In this document: piece after piece, positions 60,842-64,000 of the stretch
Layout: each line of letters begins with the position of its first letter
Numbering within the stretch: the stretch's first letter is position 1
Source: Cryptosporangium aurantiacum
Lineage (GTDB): Bacteria > Actinomycetota > Actinomycetes > Mycobacteriales > Cryptosporangiaceae
DNA: 64,000 nt
Direction: 5' to 3'
Assembly: GCF_900143005.1 (NCBI RefSeq)
Contig: NZ_FRCS01000007.1
Coordinates: 417,563 to 481,562 of the forward strand
Notes under the pieces: generated by a model
Database searches by the model: none
Told to the model about the DNA's origin: nothing
The model's input: the letters and a program-made list of their open reading frames with translations, nothing else
Program-made: the position numbers and the translations under genes

Positions 60842-62206
60842 TCAGTGGAGGGGCGCGCCGAGGACGACGAGGCCGAGATCGTCTGCGTGTTCCCCGGGGC
60901 GCGTGGCCATGACCTCGCCGACCGCCAGGTCCACGACCTCGGCGAGCGCCGCGGGCGGTGCTCCGGCGAACCGCGCGGCCAGCGTCGTCAGACGATCGAG
61001 CCCGAACCGCCCTTCGGAGCCCTTGGCGTCCGGGACCCGGTTGCTGAACAGCAGGAGCAGGTCCCCGCGCGCGAGCACCGTGCCGATCTCCTCGTAGGTC
61101 GTCGTGGCCAGCGCGCCGCAGAGCCGCCCCTGGACCGGTAGCTCCACCGGGTCGTCGCCGCGCCGGATCAGCACCGGTCTCGGATGGCCCGCGGACGCGA
61201 GCGTCACCTCCAACCCGCCGTCCCGGCGAGTCCGGACCCGGGCGCAGACCGCGGTGAGCAGCCGGGCCGAGTCGTCCGGGAACGGCGCGGCGAGCGCGGC
61301 GTTGAGCGCGCGCAGGATCTCGGCGGGTCGCCGTTCGAAGTAGACGGCGCCCCGCACCGTGTGCCGCGCCTGGGCCGTGACGACCGCCGCCTGCGCGCCG
61401 GTCGTGATGACATCGGCGTGCAGGATGACCCAGTCGCCCGGTTCGCCGAGGACGTCGTAGAAGTCGCCGCCGCCGTCGCCGTGGCCGGATCCCGGGCGGT
61501 GCCGGACGCCGAGTTCCAGCCCAGGGGTCTCCGGTAGGGAGGGCGGCCGCCGGGTAGCGGCCATCGCGTCCGCGATCTCGGCCTGCGCGGCGCGGACCCG
61601 CGCGGAGTCCAGCGCCACCGCGATCCGCGCACCGACCTCACCGGCAAACGTGAGTTCGTCCGTGTCGAAGCCCTGACCGGCCCGGCGGGCCAGCGTCAGC
61701 GTGCCGAACGGGGTGCCGCGCGCGACCAGCGGTAGGACGGCCAGCTCCATCGGGCGCAACCGAGCCAGGCGGTCGTCGCGGTCGGCGCCGGGGACCCACG
61801 GCGCCAGCGACTCCGCGAAGCCGGGCCCGGGTGCGACCGGAACGGTCTCCGGGCGGCCGGTGGCGATGACCCTGGCATGACCGGACAGCGCGCCGGTCGT
61901 CGTGGGGCGCGGGACGTCGACCGCGGACAGCCGGTCGGCGGTCTCCGCGTCCGCGGCGACGCAGCGGGCGCCCCGGTCCGCGGGCACGACTAGCTGCGCC
62001 CAGTCGGCGACCTTCGGCACGCACGCCCGGAGCGCACGCCGCACCAGGCCGTCGACGCCCAGGCCACCGGCGAGCTGCCGACCGGCATCGGCGAGGAAAG
62101 CCGCCCGCTCGTACGACGCCGGATTCACGGCGACGTCAGCCAGCGGCCGGATCGTGCAATCCGCCGGCTCCTCGGACATGAGCACACGCCAATCTTGCGG
62201 GGCCAT
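60842..62206 (-). CDS. GAF-SpoIIE-type phosphatase, degenerate metal site
   Basis: A 454-residue protein: GAF domain (about 35-200) and a PP2C/SpoIIE domain (about 225-450). The first metal motif GGDFYDV is kept, but the following segment reads LHADVITTGAQAA instead of GDVxGHG-type, and the next acidic site (usually TDGVxE) reads SNRVPDA, with Asn in place of Asp. The final DDLGLVVL is intact. Phosphatase activity may be weak or lost. Such proteins often dephosphorylate anti-sigma antagonists. The start may be 62206 or 62179. Confidence 0.8.
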   Translation of the reverse strand: MAPQDWRVLMSEEPADCTIRPLADVAVNPASYERAAFLADAGRQLAGGLGVDGLVRRALRACVPKVADWAQLVVPADRGARCVAADAETADRLSAVDVPRPTTTGALSGHARVIATGRPETVPVAPGPGFAESLAPWVPGADRDDRLARLRPMELAVLPLVARGTPFGTLTLARRAGQGFDTDELTFAGEVGARIAVALDSARVRAAQAEIADAMAATRRPPSLPETPGLELGVRHRPGSGHGDGGGDFYDVLGEPGDWVILHADVITTGAQAAVVTAQARHTVRGAVYFERRPAEILRALNAALAAPFPDDSARLLTAVCARVRTRRDGGLEVTLASAGHPRPVLIRRGDDPVELPVQGRLCGALATTTYEEIGTVLARGDLLLLFSNRVPDAKGSEGRFGLDRLTTLAARFAGAPPAALAEVVDLAVGEVMATRPGEHADDLGLVVLGAPLH

Positions 62207-62331
62207 CTCGAGTGTGCGAGGAGAATGTACCTAGTCCAGATACGAAGCTACTACCCTGTGTAATCAATGCTGACATAGGCGAAATGGAATCACCTCAGTC
62301 ACCCAGGCCAGCTCCCGGCTGCGGGTGCCGA

Positions 62332-62937
62332 TCACGGCGAGTTCAGCGGCTTGGCCTTCTGCGGGTAGATCGTCTCGTGGCGGGCCAGCATGGCGACGAA
62401 CTCACTGATCTTTCGTTCCCGGGTCTGCGCCCGTTTGACGGCGTTGAGGCGGTGAATGAGGGCGAACCGGTTGGTCTTGGTGAGCACGTCGAACATCGCT
62501 TGGGCGGCCGGCACGGCGGCGATGGCGGCCAGGAGGTCGGCGGGTACTTCGGCTTCCGACGGCGGGGCATAGGCCGCCGCCCAACGCCCGTCCGCTTTTG
62601 CGGCGTCTACCGCCGCGCGGCCCGGGGGCAGCATCCGCCCCTCTGCTTCCAGCCGGGCGACGTGGGCGACGTTGCGTTGCGACCAGGAGCTGCGAGGGCT
62701 TCGAGGGGTGAACCGGATCCAGGAGGTCTCGTGATCCCGTTTCCGGGCCTGCCCGTCGATCCAGCCGAAGCAGAGGGCCTCGTCGACCGCCTGCTGCCAG
62801 GTCAGCGTGGTGACTGTGCCACCCTTCTTGGTCAGGGCCAGCCAGACGCCGGGTGACGTCGCGTTGTTGGCCGACAGCCACGCGCGCAGCGCCTCGGCGT
62901 CCGCGACGATCAACTCATCCAGCTCGGCGCTCGCCAC
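62332..62937 (-). CDS. YdeI/OmpD-associated-family protein
   Basis: A 201-residue protein of the YdeI family: ALRAWLSANNATSPGVWLAL, then VDEALCFGWIDGQARKRD, WIRFTPRSPRSSWSQRNV and a long helical end. In enterobacteria YdeI relates to resistance against polymyxin and bacteriocins; the molecular role in actinobacteria is unknown. Confidence 0.85.
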   Translation of the reverse strand: MASAELDELIVADAEALRAWLSANNATSPGVWLALTKKGGTVTTLTWQQAVDEALCFGWIDGQARKRDHETSWIRFTPRSPRSSWSQRNVAHVARLEAEGRMLPPGRAAVDAAKADGRWAAAYAPPSEAEVPADLLAAIAAVPAAQAMFDVLTKTNRFALIHRLNAVKRAQTRERKISEFVAMLARHETIYPQKAKPLNSP

Positions 62938-63050
62938 AACGGCAGGCTAGCCGACGACGTGGCGGCGACCTGTACCTGTTGGCCGGCCGGACCCGCCACC
63001 AGCCACCCTCGAACGCCGACCGCCGCCGCGTCGTGACACCGAGGGGAGCC

Positions 63051-63491
63051 ATGAGAACTTTGGTCGGCTCGGGCGGCAGCCGACCGTTGGCGGCGGCGCT
63101 GCCTGTACTTCCTGCCATGGCGCTCGGTATCTGCCTGGCCGCGCGTGGCGGCGGAACCGAGCCGACGGCCGTGAGATCGATCTCCCGGTACGACGCGGCG
63201 TTGGTCGCCCTGACCGTCGGGTGCGGTGCCCTCGCCTGCCTAGCCGCCGGTGGTCTCGCCCATACTGAGCTTGGAGCCGTCGCGGCGCGCAATTTGGTCG
63301 ATTACGTGGGGCTCGTCCTCCTCGCCGGAGAACTCGGCACCTGGCAGGCCGCCGGTGTCGCTCCGGTGGCGTTCGTCGTCATTTCCTTCTCACTCGGACG
63401 CAGTTCCGCTGTGTTGCCGTCGCCGACGTCATCGAGCGATGCCTGCGCGAAGTCAATAGCCGGGACTATCCGAACGACACGATCGACCTGA
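63051..63491 (+). CDS. Hypothetical membrane protein
   Basis: A 146-residue protein with four hydrophobic segments (about residues 13-31, 48-70, 78-95 and 100-115). The ATG follows GAGGGGAGCC. The last 30 residues (GRSSAVLPSPTSSSDACAKS and on) are hydrophilic and cover, in another frame, what looks like the start of the GNAT gene; the natural end is therefore uncertain. Confidence 0.55.
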   Translation: MRTLVGSGGSRPLAAALPVLPAMALGICLAARGGGTEPTAVRSISRYDAALVALTVGCGALACLAAGGLAHTELGAVAARNLVDYVGLVLLAGELGTWQAAGVAPVAFVVISFSLGRSSAVLPSPTSSSDACAKSIAGTIRTTRST

Positions 63492-63826
63492 TGTGCGCAC
63501 ACTTCTCTCCGCGGCACATCGAGCGCGTCGCCGCCGAGCGGCAGATGTTCGTCGCCGTTGAACAGGGTGAAGTCGTGGGCACTGTGTCCCGGGACGGCAA
63601 CAAGGTCTACACGATGTTCGTCCACCCGCGAACGATCGGCCGAGGTATCGGCCGTCGCCTGATGCGCCACCTCGAAGCTCTCGCCGCAGCCGACGGCTAC
63701 GCCTTCATGGAGACCGGCGCCAGCATCACCGCGCACGGCTTCTACCAACGGCTCGGGTACCTCGACGTCCGAACCAGCAAGACAGAGTTCGGCTTCAACT
63801 ACATTCTCCGCAGGCCACTGCCCTGA
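63491..63826 (+). CDS. GNAT-family N-acetyltransferase, start unclear
   Basis: From ATG 63491 this gives 111 residues: CAHFSPRHIERVAAERQMFV, VVGTVSRDGNKVYTMFVHPR, then the acetyl-CoA loop GRGIGRRLMRHLEALA and GASITAHGFYQRLGY. Coding character continues upstream in the same frame (VADVIERCLREVNSRDYPND just before the ATG), giving the missing first strand and helix of the fold, but with no ATG/GTG start; an ACG lies at 63398. The gene may be translated from an unusual start, be fused by frameshift to its upstream neighbour, or be damaged. Confidence 0.75.
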   Translation: MCAHFSPRHIERVAAERQMFVAVEQGEVVGTVSRDGNKVYTMFVHPRTIGRGIGRRLMRHLEALAAADGYAFMETGASITAHGFYQRLGYLDVRTSKTEFGFNYILRRPLP

Positions 63827-64000
63827 CGTGCACGCGGATGCGGCCGACAGGTAACGCTGCGCTTGCCGCGCTCCGCGGTGCGCGGTCGGATCACAACGAC
63901 ACTCAGCGGCTACTTATTCAATGGGCGGTAGGACGGTGCCCGGCGGGGTAGCGTCCAGGCGCCCGGTCCGTCGCTCCCACTGCGGCTGCCCACGCGGGTC
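63827..64000. other. Right-edge non-coding stretch
   Basis: No gene, repeat or clear terminator was recognised in these last 174 bp; a GC-rich imperfect inverted repeat near 63860-63885 may terminate the GNAT gene. Confidence 0.4.

Overview
The window is high-GC (about 70% or more) actinobacterial chromosome. Evidence for this is the frequent GTG/TTG starts, ATGA/GTGA start-stop overlaps, a FurA-KatG pair, a DosR/DevR-type response regulator with many universal stress proteins (USPs), an AfsR-like regulator, a DUF222/HNH gene, and a deazaflavin (F420)-type nitroreductase. A soil actinomycete of the Frankia/Cryptosporangium sort fits, but the genus cannot be fixed from sequence reading alone. 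No rRNA, tRNA, CRISPR, prophage or insertion sequence was seen.

Region 1 (1-9.7 kb) is an acyl-CoA catabolic locus. It has a GntR/FadR regulator (cut by the window edge), four crotonase-fold proteins and four adenylate-forming acyl-CoA ligases. Six of these form one translationally coupled operon. A shared 16-bp palindromic motif (AWACATCTRRAKRTTT) precedes the regulator, the divergent crotonase promoters and the outlying ligase, and predicts one small regulon.

Region 2 (9.7-19.4 kb) is regulatory and mixed: a GAF/PAS sensor kinase, a GNAT, an endonuclease/phosphatase-fold protein, an alpha/beta hydrolase, a small unknown protein, an Rv1733c-like membrane protein and a 960-residue AfsR/SARP-like regulator.

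Region 3 (15-34 kb) is the most interesting part: a dispersed DosR (dormancy/hypoxia)-like island. It holds a very faithful DevR/DosR homologue with a USP gene just upstream (as Rv3134c-devR in Mycobacterium tuberculosis), four more USPs, two Acg-type nitroreductases, a BON-domain remnant and a flavodoxin. GGGAC-N4-GTCCC-like boxes lie 50-95 bp upstream of several genes. No DevS/DosT-type kinase is present in the window. A class A beta-lactamase, a RidA protein and a DUF222/HNH protein with a 3' frameshift are interspersed.

Region 4 (34-47.2 kb) has a TetR-controlled DrrAB-like exporter, two unknown genes, a decayed amidohydrolase-like remnant, and a dipeptide-type ABC importer operon (with a fused permease-ATPase) that continues into an oxidoreductase, a LysR regulator and an amidohydrolase.

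Region 5 (47.2-64 kb) has furA-katG, a PLP decarboxylase, a FucU/RbsD-like mutarotase, an M20 dipeptidase, a DUF1996 protein, a GAF-ANTAR regulator, an SfnB-like acyl-CoA dehydrogenase, a TetR/MFS pair, an F420-type nitroreductase that apparently lacks an ordinary start codon, a second Fur paralogue with the same upstream motif as furA, a degenerate SpoIIE-type phosphatase, a YdeI-like protein, and a membrane protein overlapping a GNAT gene whose start is also abnormal.
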